Notes: a model not told the origin generated them from the letters alone. 64,000 nt of DNA from Vibrio sp. 10N.286.49.B1 (GCF_002873335.1 NZ_MCUW01000009.1:3307-67306), one strand, 5' to 3'; positions 36,212 to 46,151 are shown, counted from the first letter of the stretch. Program-made: numbers and translations.

Positions 36212-37420
36212 ATGGCATCCAGATACTCATTAGCTAAACTGACCTTTCTTATCGCAATCCTAACGGCGGTTGGGCAGATGACACAAACAATGTATGTGCC
36301 ATCCATCGGGCAAATGGCGCAAGAGTTTCGAGTCAATCCCGCGATGCTACAAGCGGTGATGGCGTGCTACCTGATCCCATATGGTTTATCTCAATTTATC
36401 TATGGCCCGTTGTCCGACAAACTTGGGCGTAAACCGATAATTATTGCCGGGCTAGGGATCTACCTCGTCGGTGCTGTCATTAGTCTGTTTGCGCACTCAT
36501 TTGAGCTGTTTTTACTTGGTAGCTTTATTCAAGGGGCAGGGATTGGAAGTGGTGGTGCGATGTCTCGCACACTTTCTCGCGATTGCTTTTCAGGGGACGA
36601 GCTTCATAGAGCAAACAGCATTATTAGCATGTGCGTCATTTTCTCTCCGCTACTCGCACCTGTTTTAGGCGGCGTACTAACCGAGACTCTGGGTTGGCGG
36701 TCAAGCTACTTGTTCTTAACGTTGTTTGCTGTCGCGGTAGTGATCATCATGTCATCAAAACTTGCAGAAACATTGCCAATAGAGAGAAGAACTCAAGCCT
36801 CTGCCATGGACAATTATCGCTTTGTGCTTTCTGACAAACGCTTCCAAGGCTATGTTATTTGCTTGGTCGCCACCTTTGCCGGTGTGGCCGTATTTGAAGC
36901 CGCTGCTGGCGTGTTATTTGGTGGTGTGCTAAAGCTATCCGCATTTACGGTCAGCGTTTTATTTGTGTTACCTATCCCAGGTTATTTACTGGGTGCGGGG
37001 CTATCTTCATTCATCGCAAAGCGCTATAGCAAAGACTCTGCATTTAAATTCGGGCTGATCGCCATAATGATGGGTTCTTTTGTTGTCCTCATCCCTGGTT
37101 TACAAGGTGCAACAGACGCTTGGACATTGACCATTGGCTCGACCATTTATTTTCTTGGTGCGGGTGTACTCTTTCCTGCCGCCACAACGGGAGCACTAAC
37201 ACCATTTCCCAACCATGCCGGCACAGGAGGCGCAGTGCTTGGTGGCATGCAAAACCTTGGTGCAGGGCTCACCACCTTAGGCGCATCCGTCATACCGGCC
37301 ACCAGCCAATTACCGCTCGGGGTCATCATGCTGATGATGGCATTACTCGCAATGTGGGGGCTGCATATCGCGAAGCGAGACAATGGGCCGGACAACGCTG
37401 ACAATACTGTGATGATATGA
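36212..37420 (+). CDS. emrD: EmrD-like multidrug efflux transporter (MFS)
   Basis: A 402-aa, 12-helix major facilitator of the DHA1 (Bcr/EmrD) group. It shows GQMTQTMYVPSIGQMAQEF in helix 1, GPLSDKLGRKPI between helices 2 and 3, and GGAMSRTLSRDCFSGDELHRANS, all close to E. coli EmrD. It exports amphipathic compounds by proton antiport. Transcribed alone. Confidence 0.85.
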   Translation: MASRYSLAKLTFLIAILTAVGQMTQTMYVPSIGQMAQEFRVNPAMLQAVMACYLIPYGLSQFIYGPLSDKLGRKPIIIAGLGIYLVGAVISLFAHSFELFLLGSFIQGAGIGSGGAMSRTLSRDCFSGDELHRANSIISMCVIFSPLLAPVLGGVLTETLGWRSSYLFLTLFAVAVVIIMSSKLAETLPIERRTQASAMDNYRFVLSDKRFQGYVICLVATFAGVAVFEAAAGVLFGGVLKLSAFTVSVLFVLPIPGYLLGAGLSSFIAKRYSKDSAFKFGLIAIMMGSFVVLIPGLQGATDAWTLTIGSTIYFLGAGVLFPAATTGALTPFPNHAGTGGAVLGGMQNLGAGLTTLGASVIPATSQLPLGVIMLMMALLAMWGLHIAKRDNGPDNADNTVMI

Positions 37421-37471
37421 GGTCGATACACTAACGTCCATTATTCGAGGCTTCGAACTTCCAAATACTTG

Positions 37472-37516
37472 CCCTGTGGCCATCACTTTCTGACCTAAAA
37501 AGTGATGGCCACAGGG
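37472..37516. repeat. 18-bp perfect inverted repeat after emrD
   Basis: CCCTGTGGCCATCACTTT and its exact complement around a 9-base loop. Much longer than a usual terminator stem, with no T run on either side. It may still end transcription or be a mobile-repeat remnant. Confidence 0.75.
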
Positions 37517-37662
37517 TAAAAAAGTACAATAGGGTTGCCTTTCCAAGCCACGGCTCTATATGTAATGAATTGTATTAGTACGTTGGATAGCAAGATCACG
37601 CAACGTCCATAATAGGTTATTCGGTTACTCTGATAAGACAATATCAAAGAGCGAATGAAACG

Positions 37663-38856
37663 ATGCGAACACTATCTTTAGCCATATTGATATCGACCAT
37701 GACTCTAGCGGGCTGTAATAATATTAGCGGCCAAGCTTCCACTTCTTCTCTAGCCACGCCTATCACGCCATCTGTTGTCCATGGTGTCAACATAGAGGCC
37801 GTACCGGCGCAGTTTTCGGCTTACTCCAAGGCCGGCTATAACCGGTATGTCGCGGTAAAAGCGCCGAATGGCAAAGCGATTCATATTCTCATCATGGATC
37901 GCTTAACCGATTTTCAGATAGTCAAAGCTGTCAACGTGTTAAACCACTATCTAACCCCTGTCACCGGGACTCAATTTGGCAACGCCGAACAAAAACAGCG
38001 CATCGCCAATGCCATGGCTAACAACGGCGCTATCTTAAAGCTAATGAACTACCATGATGAGCCCCAATACAATGACGAGCTAGACGGACAGCCGTTATTC
38101 GAAGAGGAGATTCAAGTTGAAGGAGGGCCTTGGTACATCAATCAAGACTACGACCATCATCGTGACGCGTCATTCGAGGAAATTTTGCACCTAGTGCATG
38201 ATTACGGTATTGGCGTACTCAATGCGCCTAGCGCCGAGTTAACCGCCTTACCCAAGTTTCAAAAAGAACTCAATATCATTCAAAAACAAGCGCTCAATAG
38301 ATCATACCACCCACCAGCAGATATACTGAAAGAGTGGCAGCAAGAGATCAGCGTTGACCAAGAATACTTTGCCGCTGTCATCGACAGCTATTATGGCCTT
38401 TGGGACGCATTTGATGGCCGTGGCATGTGGGGACTCTATGATGTCAAAAATCGTCAAGACTTTACTCAATACGACCCTGCCACGCGGCATCTGACGGAAC
38501 AAATTTTCTCGCCCACACTCACCTATGATGCCTATATAGCGGATTCTTTTAAAGGCACGTTTAAATTAACCCTAGACCCTGAAACGCCGTACACCCATCA
38601 AGCCCAATACTTAACGAAAGTCACCCTGACAGGGACAAATAATAGTAACGTTGAACTCAATGAGTACAACAATACGGTAACAGGAAACGAAGGCATTAAT
38701 ACTGTGATTGTTCATGGCAATAAAGCGCAATACCAAATAGAAAGACTCGATAACTCTACGATTCAACTGATTGACTTGATCCGAAATAGAGACGGCAACA
38801 ACACGCTGTCCAATATAGAAAACATTCAGTTCGCCGATCAAACATTAGCGTTATGA
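37663..38856 (+). CDS. Lipoprotein of unknown function with possible metal site and RTX-like C-terminal tail
   Basis: The 397-aa protein starts with a lipoprotein signal (MRTLSLAILISTMTLAGC, Cys18). The middle has a His/Glu-rich patch, DYDHHRDASFEEILHLVHDYG (about residues 162-182), that recalls an HExxH metallopeptidase helix but has Glu in place of the first His. A later EYFAAVIDSYYGLW segment could supply another ligand. The last 20 residues, with GNNTLSNIENIQFADQT, match the end of RTX/serralysin-type secreted proteins. Not recognised as a named family; function unknown. Confidence 0.7.
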   Translation: MRTLSLAILISTMTLAGCNNISGQASTSSLATPITPSVVHGVNIEAVPAQFSAYSKAGYNRYVAVKAPNGKAIHILIMDRLTDFQIVKAVNVLNHYLTPVTGTQFGNAEQKQRIANAMANNGAILKLMNYHDEPQYNDELDGQPLFEEEIQVEGGPWYINQDYDHHRDASFEEILHLVHDYGIGVLNAPSAELTALPKFQKELNIIQKQALNRSYHPPADILKEWQQEISVDQEYFAAVIDSYYGLWDAFDGRGMWGLYDVKNRQDFTQYDPATRHLTEQIFSPTLTYDAYIADSFKGTFKLTLDPETPYTHQAQYLTKVTLTGTNNSNVELNEYNNTVTGNEGINTVIVHGNKAQYQIERLDNSTIQLIDLIRNRDGNNTLSNIENIQFADQTLAL

Positions 38857-39323
38857 CGTCGATATAAATGAATAATTCAACATAAGTATTATGAGTCAAC
38901 TCCCCCCTTTCATAAATTACGTTTTATGAAAGGGAGTACGATTACCTTAACTGACTGGGCTCGCCCTGCAACTCAACATTTGTCGATCATCTTTTACTTG
39001 TAATCACTTACCTGCAAATTGATACTCAACGGCTCAATCACAGTAAATATTATCCGCCCCCCCTATCACTCGGATTTGTTCATTACTCAATAAAACATAA
39101 CCAACTAAATATTAATACTTTTTAAACCACTCTCATTTCAATGTTCTTTTTCAATAGATTACTTTTCAATTATCGGAATTGAGACGTCAGTATTTAGCTG
39201 CTACGTTTCAATCACAATCACCATGGTGTTTTTGACACCCTGACCTATATTAAAAATAACTGTCCATTTGTCTTTTACTTACCACTCTCTCTTGTACATA
39301 AGTGGTTCTTAAGGAATTAAATT
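38857..39323. other. Intergenic stretch with a hairpin at 38905-38934
   Basis: Stem CCCTTTCATAAA / TTTATGAAAGGG (12 bp, 6-base loop) probably ends the lipoprotein transcript. The remaining 390 bases are AT-rich with no supported gene and would hold the promoter of the BOF gene. Confidence 0.55.
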
Positions 39324-39722
39324 ATGAAAAAGCTTACTTTTATTTTAATGGCATCAATAATCATTTCTGCACCTAGCTTTGCAAGTGAAAGCGCGATCAA
39401 TCAAGAGGCAATGGAGACCGCTACTGGCGGATTTCAAGGCCCTGTTGAAAATGACACATTGAGCACGGTGGACGAAGTCATGAACGCGGGTTGGTTAACG
39501 GATGGTAATAAGGTCACCCTGAATGGTCATATCATCAAATCTATGGGCAATGATATCTACATCTTTAAAGATCAAACCGGTGAAATGAGAGTCGAAATAG
39601 AATCTGATGAATGGCGTGGGCAGACGATTACGCCAAAGCATAAGGTTCAAGTCATTGGAGAGGTCGAAAAAAATAACAGTGATGTGGCCGTCGAAGTCGA
39701 CTCGATTTTAATCATGAAATAA
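39324..39722 (+). CDS. Periplasmic OB-fold (BOF, YgiW/YdeI) family protein
   Basis: 132 aa with a signal peptide (MKKLTFILMASIIISAPSFA) and the BOF domain: GFQGPV...STVDEVMNAGWLTDGNKVTLNG and YIFKDQTGEMRVEIESDEWRG. Members of the family are small periplasmic stress-tolerance proteins (E. coli YgiW/YdeI). AAGGAAT lies before the ATG. The DyP peroxidase gene follows by 80 bases and may share its transcript. Confidence 0.88.
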   Translation: MKKLTFILMASIIISAPSFASESAINQEAMETATGGFQGPVENDTLSTVDEVMNAGWLTDGNKVTLNGHIIKSMGNDIYIFKDQTGEMRVEIESDEWRGQTITPKHKVQVIGEVEKNNSDVAVEVDSILIMK

Positions 39723-39802
39723 CGCTAGCTGTCTTTACCGATTAAGCGATCTCAAACATTCCAGAGCACTAACCAATCAATAATTAAAGACTAGAAAGGT
39801 TT

Positions 39803-40747
39803 ATGATGACCAATAACATTGCACAAGTTTCACAACCAGGCGTTTTATCAGATCCGTCAACATTTGCAGAATACCTAACGTTTGTCCTTAAACAAGGCTC
39901 TACATCAGATGACATTTTAGAGGCTTTCTCTCAGATATCGGGAATAGAAAAGTCTATCTCTCAGAAAGACCCCAGCGCCGATCTGACGATTACCGTGGCT
40001 GTGTCAAAAAAAGCATGGCCCATGCTGTTTGTGGATAAACCGGCGCCGAAGCACCTATCCACCTTTCCGGATATGCAAGAAGACAACCGTCATTTTCCAA
40101 GTACCGAAGGTGACATCTTCTTTATTATCAAATCAGAACGCATGGATTTAAACTTCCAAGTGGCCAAATACCTTCTAAGTGCATTTAGAGAGTCCGCCGA
40201 TTTAGTAGAAGATATTCAAGGCTTTAAGTATTTAGATAATCGTGATCTTATTGATTTTGTGGACGGAACGGAAAACCCCAAACACCAAGCTCGCATTGAC
40301 GCCGTTTTAGTTAATGATGACGAAGACACTTATCGAGGTGGCAGTTATTTAACCATCCAACGTTATGTTGACAAAGAAAGAGAATGGCAACGCCAACCCA
40401 TTGAGTACCAGGAAAAAGTAATCGGTCGCACTAAGCTTGACAACATCGAGCTGAGCGATAAAGACAAGCCAGTCTGGGCACATAATAACAAGAGTAAAGT
40501 TATCATTGATGAGCAAGAAATAAAAATGCTGCGCCAAAACCGACCATTCGGGAATGCGTTAGAGCATGGCACCATGTTCGTGGGGTTTGCTGCTGATCCA
40601 AACGTGATTGAGACTTCGCTACGCCAAATGATTTACGCCGATGACAACGGCCACTATGACCGACTTTTGGATTTTGTTGACGCTAAATCAGGCTGCAACT
40701 ATTTTGTATTATCACAAACACTGCTGGATTCGTTTGATGATGAATAG
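39803..40747 (+). CDS. DyP-type heme peroxidase (YfeX-like class)
   Basis: The 314-aa protein has the DyP signature GxxDG in DLIDFVDGTENPKHQ with the catalytic Asp, a conserved Arg region TYRGGSYLTIQRYV, and the C-terminal GTMFVGFAADPNVIETSLRQM. No signal peptide, so cytoplasmic. DyP peroxidases use hydrogen peroxide to oxidise dyes and porphyrin-like compounds; the natural substrate is unknown. The start could be the second Met. Confidence 0.92.
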   Translation: MMTNNIAQVSQPGVLSDPSTFAEYLTFVLKQGSTSDDILEAFSQISGIEKSISQKDPSADLTITVAVSKKAWPMLFVDKPAPKHLSTFPDMQEDNRHFPSTEGDIFFIIKSERMDLNFQVAKYLLSAFRESADLVEDIQGFKYLDNRDLIDFVDGTENPKHQARIDAVLVNDDEDTYRGGSYLTIQRYVDKEREWQRQPIEYQEKVIGRTKLDNIELSDKDKPVWAHNNKSKVIIDEQEIKMLRQNRPFGNALEHGTMFVGFAADPNVIETSLRQMIYADDNGHYDRLLDFVDAKSGCNYFVLSQTLLDSFDDE

Positions 40748-40877
40748 GTGCGTGACCGCAGCCTAAGGCTCTGTTATTGAGGTTATATTAAAACGAACGT
40801 GTTCAAAATTGGTGTTGTATAACGGCGATAATTCAGTGATGCTAGTACACATATACTAACGTCACTGGATGATATCA

Positions 40878-42131
40878 TCACCACAAATTAAACCAATCTC
40901 GCCTCTTCAATCGAGCCGACTGACTTTGCTTCTTCCCATAACGCTGTCGCTGTAATCGCAATAAAATCTGTTTTTTTAATGCACTACTTGTCGATTCAAC
41001 TAAACAGTATTGCTGAGATTCATCTAACTGCCGCCGATATAAAACATTTTCAGCCATGACATCTTGTCTGAGTTTTATGGCCCGCCCATATTGCCACCAC
41101 AAAGGTAAGAGCCCCTCTTTTTTCGCATTCTGGTAACGATAAATTACCCTTCTCCCCAACACGAACAAAACTAAAAACGTGAAAACAAATAAAATAATCT
41201 GGGGAAAGTAAGCCTTAATAAAAGACAACAAAGTGTGCTCAACCGTTAGCCGCTTTCCGGATAAGGTATGCGGAGTCAACAGCTGTGTTTTTGGATTCCA
41301 TTGGTAGATAGTCATATCTGGAAGAGAAAACTCACCCGGTGCTTTAAATCGATAAGTGAGTTGCTGAGACTGATTTGCCCAATACTCTCCTCGATTACTG
41401 TCATCACTTCGAATGACAGGCCCTGGATAGAAAAAATACGACTCATTATCTGCATTTTCGAGATGGTTGAGATCGGGCATGAGCATTATCGACGCATCGC
41501 TTGCTCGCAGTGAGATAGTACGTTGGATAGCATCTCCCACCTCAAATACCTGTTCACTTTGCGATTCTCTCGTCGCCCTCGTCACCAGCCAATCTTGCTG
41601 AAATCGAACGTCTGGGCTCACTAACCAAGCGACGTCATCGACCATCATTACGGACGGTTTGTTTACTTTGAAGTGAAACGGTTGTGTTGCAAGGTAACCG
41701 GTTAGATCGCCACCTTCCGACTTTATGGTTAGTTCAGCCGTAATACTTGGAATAAAAACATCGCCCGTTTTCAGCGGGTACACTGCCACTTCCCAACGTT
41801 GTTTTACGTAGGTCTTTCCACCGAGGATCTGTGTCGAGTTATAAGCGAACTTTTGGTTTGAGACCACAAGGGCATTCGCAACCTCAAAGCGATGGATTAG
41901 CGTTCCCTTTGTGAACCAAGTATCTGTCATCACTTCTATATTGACGATCACCTGTTGATGCACAGCAATTAAGTTTTTGGGTTCCACCCAAGCTCGTATC
42001 GCAACCCGACTTTCGGCCTGATTTTGCGCTAAGTCATTGCCATTCGCCGAACAAGATAAAAGGGCTATCAATAATAAAAATAGTAACCAATACCCCCTCA
42101 AAAAAGACATGCCATCAGTGCGATAACTCAT
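40878..42131 (-). CDS. BatD-like membrane protein (end of MoxR/VWA operon)
   Basis: 417 aa. ATG at 42131 follows a strong GGAGG-N6 and overlaps the preceding VWA gene by 17 bases; the longer frame from 42191 is rejected. It has an N-terminal membrane/signal segment (WLLFLLLIALLSCSA), periplasmic beta-rich domains with VEPKNLIAVHQQVIVNIEV as in BatD (oxygen tolerance) proteins, a C-terminal transmembrane helix (FVFTFLVLFVLGRR) and a basic cytoplasmic tail. Role in the complex unknown. Confidence 0.75.
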   Translation of the reverse strand: MSYRTDGMSFLRGYWLLFLLLIALLSCSANGNDLAQNQAESRVAIRAWVEPKNLIAVHQQVIVNIEVMTDTWFTKGTLIHRFEVANALVVSNQKFAYNSTQILGGKTYVKQRWEVAVYPLKTGDVFIPSITAELTIKSEGGDLTGYLATQPFHFKVNKPSVMMVDDVAWLVSPDVRFQQDWLVTRATRESQSEQVFEVGDAIQRTISLRASDASIMLMPDLNHLENADNESYFFYPGPVIRSDDSNRGEYWANQSQQLTYRFKAPGEFSLPDMTIYQWNPKTQLLTPHTLSGKRLTVEHTLLSFIKAYFPQIILFVFTFLVLFVLGRRVIYRYQNAKKEGLLPLWWQYGRAIKLRQDVMAENVLYRRQLDESQQYCLVESTSSALKKQILLRLQRQRYGKKQSQSARLKRRDWFNLW

Positions 42132-43731
42132 GGTGAACCTCCGATTGCGTGGCAGTCCCAAGTTCAAGCTGTCGGTGAAATTTATAGGCAAGAAAAATAC
42201 CTAAATCACTGTTAACACGTTTCATCCAAATTGCATTCACTTCAGGGTTGTTGAGAATATCTTCTGCATCCAGAGTACTTTCAATCAATAAATCTTGGTT
42301 AATTTCTTGTGATACACCCTCTGAAGTTTCGGGTTGTTCACCAAGCTCATGGCTGCTTTGTTGCGCTCCGCTGTCGGATTGGCTAAGGGTAAATTCGTTG
42401 ATGTCTTTTATAATCTTGTCCAGTAATACTAGATTGGCTTTGGCGATATCACTATTAGGGTAATCGCGCACAATATCGCGGTAGTGATTTCTAGCCGCGA
42501 TATACTCGCGTTGATGAGCTAACGATGCCGCTGCACCGAGGTGGCCAGGCAGAGTGTCACTGCGCATATAATATTGTTGTGCTTTCTCATAGTCACCTAA
42601 ATGATAATAAGCGCTCGCTTTCCACTGCGTGTCTTCAAATACTTCAGCCGCAAGTTGATATTCTTCCTGATCAAAATAGCGTTGCCCTTGTTGATCTTTA
42701 GTGAACCATATATCTGACCAGGACATTATTTTCGCTGCCGCATTCGGCGAATAACTTAGACTACTAGACACCATTATTACTAGGCACCACTGCACAAGCC
42801 AACCACGTCGAAACCAAAATAGGAGGATCAATAACATCACCCACACAAGCGCATACCCTGAATCATTCCAGGGTTCACTAAAGCCCCCTGACGCTTCAAC
42901 ATTATTCGCAATGATGCCAAGGACTACCTTTATATCGTCATGATTCATCGTCAGCGAAACGTAATCGCCCCCACTGCCATCAGCAAGCGCCTGGAGAGTC
43001 TCCACTTCTAAAGGATAATCTGCTAACAAATTATCGGCCCCCATCCCCCACACCACAAGGTTGTGGCGCGTTGATGAAAAGTACTCAATATACGTATTTA
43101 AAGCGATTTGGTTAATACCATCCCCTACCCAAACCACCGTGCCACTTTTTAGGTCATCGCTGAGTAGCTCGTCCACAAGAGGCAGAGCATACTCGGCAAA
43201 CTTACCGTCTCTTGGCATAATTTCCGGTATCACCGCTGCCAACAATGGATTAAAAACATTCGTATCTTGGGTGAGAGGCATCGCCGTATGAGCGCTCCCA
43301 GAAAACACGATCAGCGCCGACTTACCTTTATTTCGCCGTGCCAATAAGTCTTGTATTTTTTGCTTGGCAATAAAAATTCGGCTTGGTGCCACGTCTTTTT
43401 GTTGCATAGTTTTGGATACATCAAGAACAATAATTAACGGTGCTTTATCCTCACCAAATGGTGAGGCCACCCGATACCAACTTGGGCCAGCTGCAACGAC
43501 AATCGCTATCCCCCCTATCACGCAAAGCAATTTTATTGGTAAGTGATTCCCCCAAGAATTAAAACCAACGGTCAACGCTTTGAATAAGTGTGGCGGCAAC
43601 TGCTTTAGCCAGCGACTCTTTATTTTCTCTTCGCGCCAGCGCCAACACAATAACATCAGAAACGGGAGGTACAGCCCTAGCCATTCTGGGCGTAGGAAAT
43701 GAAACTGATGAACAAACATTGAGAATGTCAT
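42115..43731 (-). CDS. VWA-domain and TPR membrane protein (BatB/BatC-like)
   Basis: 538 aa: two N-terminal transmembrane helices, a periplasm-facing von Willebrand A domain with a MIDAS-type LIIVLDVSKTMQQKD, another helix near 300, then TPR repeats (YYHLGDYEKAQQYYMRS, AARNHYRDIVRDYPNS) and an acidic Gln/Ser-rich region. Combines what are separate BatB and BatC proteins in other bacteria. The start overlaps the stop of the upstream VWA gene (ATGA), so they are coupled. Confidence 0.85.
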   Translation of the reverse strand: MTFSMFVHQFHFLRPEWLGLYLPFLMLLCWRWREEKIKSRWLKQLPPHLFKALTVGFNSWGNHLPIKLLCVIGGIAIVVAAGPSWYRVASPFGEDKAPLIIVLDVSKTMQQKDVAPSRIFIAKQKIQDLLARRNKGKSALIVFSGSAHTAMPLTQDTNVFNPLLAAVIPEIMPRDGKFAEYALPLVDELLSDDLKSGTVVWVGDGINQIALNTYIEYFSSTRHNLVVWGMGADNLLADYPLEVETLQALADGSGGDYVSLTMNHDDIKVVLGIIANNVEASGGFSEPWNDSGYALVWVMLLILLFWFRRGWLVQWCLVIMVSSSLSYSPNAAAKIMSWSDIWFTKDQQGQRYFDQEEYQLAAEVFEDTQWKASAYYHLGDYEKAQQYYMRSDTLPGHLGAAASLAHQREYIAARNHYRDIVRDYPNSDIAKANLVLLDKIIKDINEFTLSQSDSGAQQSSHELGEQPETSEGVSQEINQDLLIESTLDAEDILNNPEVNAIWMKRVNSDLGIFLAYKFHRQLELGTATQSEVHHELSH

Positions 43732-44744
43732 GTGTTATGTCCTCTCATTATGTTTTTGACTCTCGCTTGGCGGGAAATCCAAACATGGCCACACATAAAA
43801 AGAAGGTAATTTAAAAGAGCAATCAATACCGGAAGAAAGTGCAAACTGGATTTAGGCTGATAAGTGAAACTCTCAAACAATGTTGGTTCTAAAATCGATA
43901 TTTGTTCATAGACTTGTTGTAAGTCATCTGGAGACATAGCAAGAAAGGCCTGCCCTCCCGTCAAATCCGCAACCTGTTTAATCACATCCATATTTAGAGC
44001 TTGTTCACCCGCTGTATTTGGACTGCCCATCGCAACCATATGGATCCGAATATTGTGTGCGGCGGCAACCTTTGCGGCATCAACGGGTGGGACTAAACTG
44101 TCGGTGTCATTGCCATCGGTTAACATCACAATGACACGCTGTGTCGAAGACATTTTAGATCCTGACATGTAGGTTTTAATCGCCAATCCAATGGCGTCGC
44201 CAAGTCGAGTGCTTTCTCCAGCCATTGCGACTTCTGCTTGTTGTAGCAGTGACAGCCAAGCACCATGGTCCGCCGTAAAAGGGGCTTGTAAGTATGGTGC
44301 ATCACCGAATAAGATGAGCCCTAACCGATCACCTTCTCTTTGTTGACTGAATGTAGAAAGCACCTGCTTGGCCGCGGCAAGCCTAGAAAGACTTTGCCCA
44401 GTCGCGTCATTAAAATCCATCTCTGACATCGAGCCCGACAAGTCAACAATCACCATTAAATCTCGCCCTGTCAGCTCTCGAGTTTCCGGTTCGCTTAACC
44501 ACATGGGCTTTGCTGCGGCAGTCAATAACAAGCACCAGGTCAAGACCAATGAAACACGCTGCCAACGGCTCGACTTTAATTCTACGGCACCTGACTGAGC
44601 CGTAAGATTAAGCGCCTCTATCAAGGACAAAAAAAACGGCACTCTCAGCGCAAGCTGTTGAGTATAATGCCCTGGAGCCCAACGAAATATCATCAGGGGT
44701 AACGGCAAAAACAAGAAAACCCAACTGTATTGAAATTCAATCAT
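43728..44744 (-). CDS. VWA-domain membrane protein (BatA-like)
   Basis: 338 aa from ATG 44744, which clears the upstream stop; a longer TTG start at 44777 would overlap it. The layout is that of BatA: N-terminal helices, VWA domain with a complete MIDAS (LMVIVDLSGSMSEMDF, and VMLTDGNDTDS), C-terminal helix (LHFLPVLIALLNYLLFMCGHV). VWA/MoxR pairs act as chaperone-like systems for protein or metal-cofactor assembly. Confidence 0.87.
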   Translation of the reverse strand: MIEFQYSWVFLFLPLPLMIFRWAPGHYTQQLALRVPFFLSLIEALNLTAQSGAVELKSSRWQRVSLVLTWCLLLTAAAKPMWLSEPETRELTGRDLMVIVDLSGSMSEMDFNDATGQSLSRLAAAKQVLSTFSQQREGDRLGLILFGDAPYLQAPFTADHGAWLSLLQQAEVAMAGESTRLGDAIGLAIKTYMSGSKMSSTQRVIVMLTDGNDTDSLVPPVDAAKVAAAHNIRIHMVAMGSPNTAGEQALNMDVIKQVADLTGGQAFLAMSPDDLQQVYEQISILEPTLFESFTYQPKSSLHFLPVLIALLNYLLFMCGHVWISRQARVKNIMRGHNT

Positions 44745-44755
44745 CAGCACATATC

Positions 44756-45232
44756 CTAGTGGTGAGTTTTCAGCCAAAGATTGACCATTCTTTCTAGCTT
44801 TTCCAATTGCTTGTCCTGCCAGTCCGCCTGATTAATAGGTGTATACAACGACGCCTGCCACTGCTTTGCTAGTTCATTTGAGAAATCAACATTGCGTGAC
44901 GTCGATGACAAAAAGTCCAACCAATACTCCCCAGACAGTGACGCTACCTTTGAGTGTTGATATTTAAAACAAGCCGCTTGCTTAAGTAAGCTATTCAAGC
45001 CGAAGATGAATTTTTTAGGGTCATGCTTAGGGAGTTTGCCAACCGCTTTTATCGCGCGACGGCGATAACCATTGGCACGATAATGCTGCACACAACGAAA
45101 CCCGGCGATAGCAATGCTTAGTACTACAAGTAAGAATAGAATTTTACACCCCACCGTCTCAGGTAAAAAACTCACCTCTTCGGGTAAAGTGGGCTCCTTC
45201 AACCGCTCAAGTAAAATATTATTTCGAGACAC
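44756..45232 (-). CDS. DUF4381 membrane protein
   Basis: 158 aa with one transmembrane helix near residues 30-48 (ILFLLVVLSIAIAGFRCV) and a basic cytoplasmic part with YRRRAIKAVGKL and LLKQAACFKYQHSKVASLSGEYWLDFL. This matches the DUF4381 family regularly found between DUF58 and VWA genes in MoxR operons. It overlaps the DUF58 gene by 14 bases. Function unknown. Confidence 0.8.
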   Translation of the reverse strand: MSRNNILLERLKEPTLPEEVSFLPETVGCKILFLLVVLSIAIAGFRCVQHYRANGYRRRAIKAVGKLPKHDPKKFIFGLNSLLKQAACFKYQHSKVASLSGEYWLDFLSSTSRNVDFSNELAKQWQASLYTPINQADWQDKQLEKLERMVNLWLKTHH

Positions 45233-46151
45233 GACGGCCTCCGGATAGCTGAGTCGTCAACTGTTTTAAGTGTGAACCCGACGTGTCTAAAACAATACTT
45301 TGCGATTGTAAGCGCTGCTTAAGTTTAGCCTGAGATGATACTAGCCTGCGATTAAGGCCCTCCAATTGCGCATTGAAGTTTTCATCGACAGAGACTTGCT
45401 GATACCCGTCACTCAAATAGATCTGGTCAGTAAAATGGACAGGTTGTTCGAATGAATCTTGGATAGAGATAGCCGACACATCGTTATGACGTTGTAATAA
45501 CGATAAGAAACGAAGCGTTGTGTCATCCAAATCAGAAAAATCACTAATAAGAATGAGCGACGCCCCTTTTAGCCCCTGTTTATGCAGTGTATTCAGGGCG
45601 TCATTAAACGTACTGGCGGAATCCAATGTTGCCCCCTTGCCTTCTTGATTTAGCAATGACTGATTACAGTCAACAAGGGTTTTAAATATACGAGACAAAT
45701 GCGCGACACTATTTCTAGGCTTGAAACAAGCGCAACTCGAATCATTCAATATTACCGCTCCAATCCGGTCGCTATTTCGTATCGTTTGCCATGATAGGCA
45801 AGAAAAAACTTCCGCTGCGACGACGGATTTCATTGTATCTACCGTTGAAAAAAACATCGTCTTTCGCTGATCAACACATATCACGACAGGGCGTTCCTTC
45901 TCTTCGCTGAATAAACGAACATAAGGTACGCCGGTTCTTTGCGTAACCCTCCAGTCTAAACTGCGTATATCGTCCCCCAACTGATATTGGCGAAACTCAG
46001 AAAAGTCCAGCCCACGCCCTTTCTTACTTGAACGATATTTTCCGATTAGTTGATTGATTTTTCTTGAACGTGATGATGTCAGCTCAGCACGATGCCCATG
46101 CCTCATTGCCATTAACCGTTCGAACTGAACCGCAACTCTAGAATCAAACAT
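45219..46151 (-). CDS. DUF58 (VWA-like) protein
   Basis: 310 aa with the DUF58 core GRGLDFSEFRQYQLGDDIRS and LDWRVTQRTGVPYVRLFSEE. DUF58 proteins are VWA-related partners of MoxR ATPases. The position of the MIDAS motif reads VVICVDQRKTMFFS, with Arg in place of the usual Ser of DxSxS, so metal binding may be lost. 10 bases downstream of the MoxR gene. Cytoplasmic, no helix seen. Confidence 0.88.
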   Translation of the reverse strand: MFDSRVAVQFERLMAMRHGHRAELTSSRSRKINQLIGKYRSSKKGRGLDFSEFRQYQLGDDIRSLDWRVTQRTGVPYVRLFSEEKERPVVICVDQRKTMFFSTVDTMKSVVAAEVFSCLSWQTIRNSDRIGAVILNDSSCACFKPRNSVAHLSRIFKTLVDCNQSLLNQEGKGATLDSASTFNDALNTLHKQGLKGASLILISDFSDLDDTTLRFLSLLQRHNDVSAISIQDSFEQPVHFTDQIYLSDGYQQVSVDENFNAQLEGLNRRLVSSQAKLKQRLQSQSIVLDTSGSHLKQLTTQLSGGRRVSK

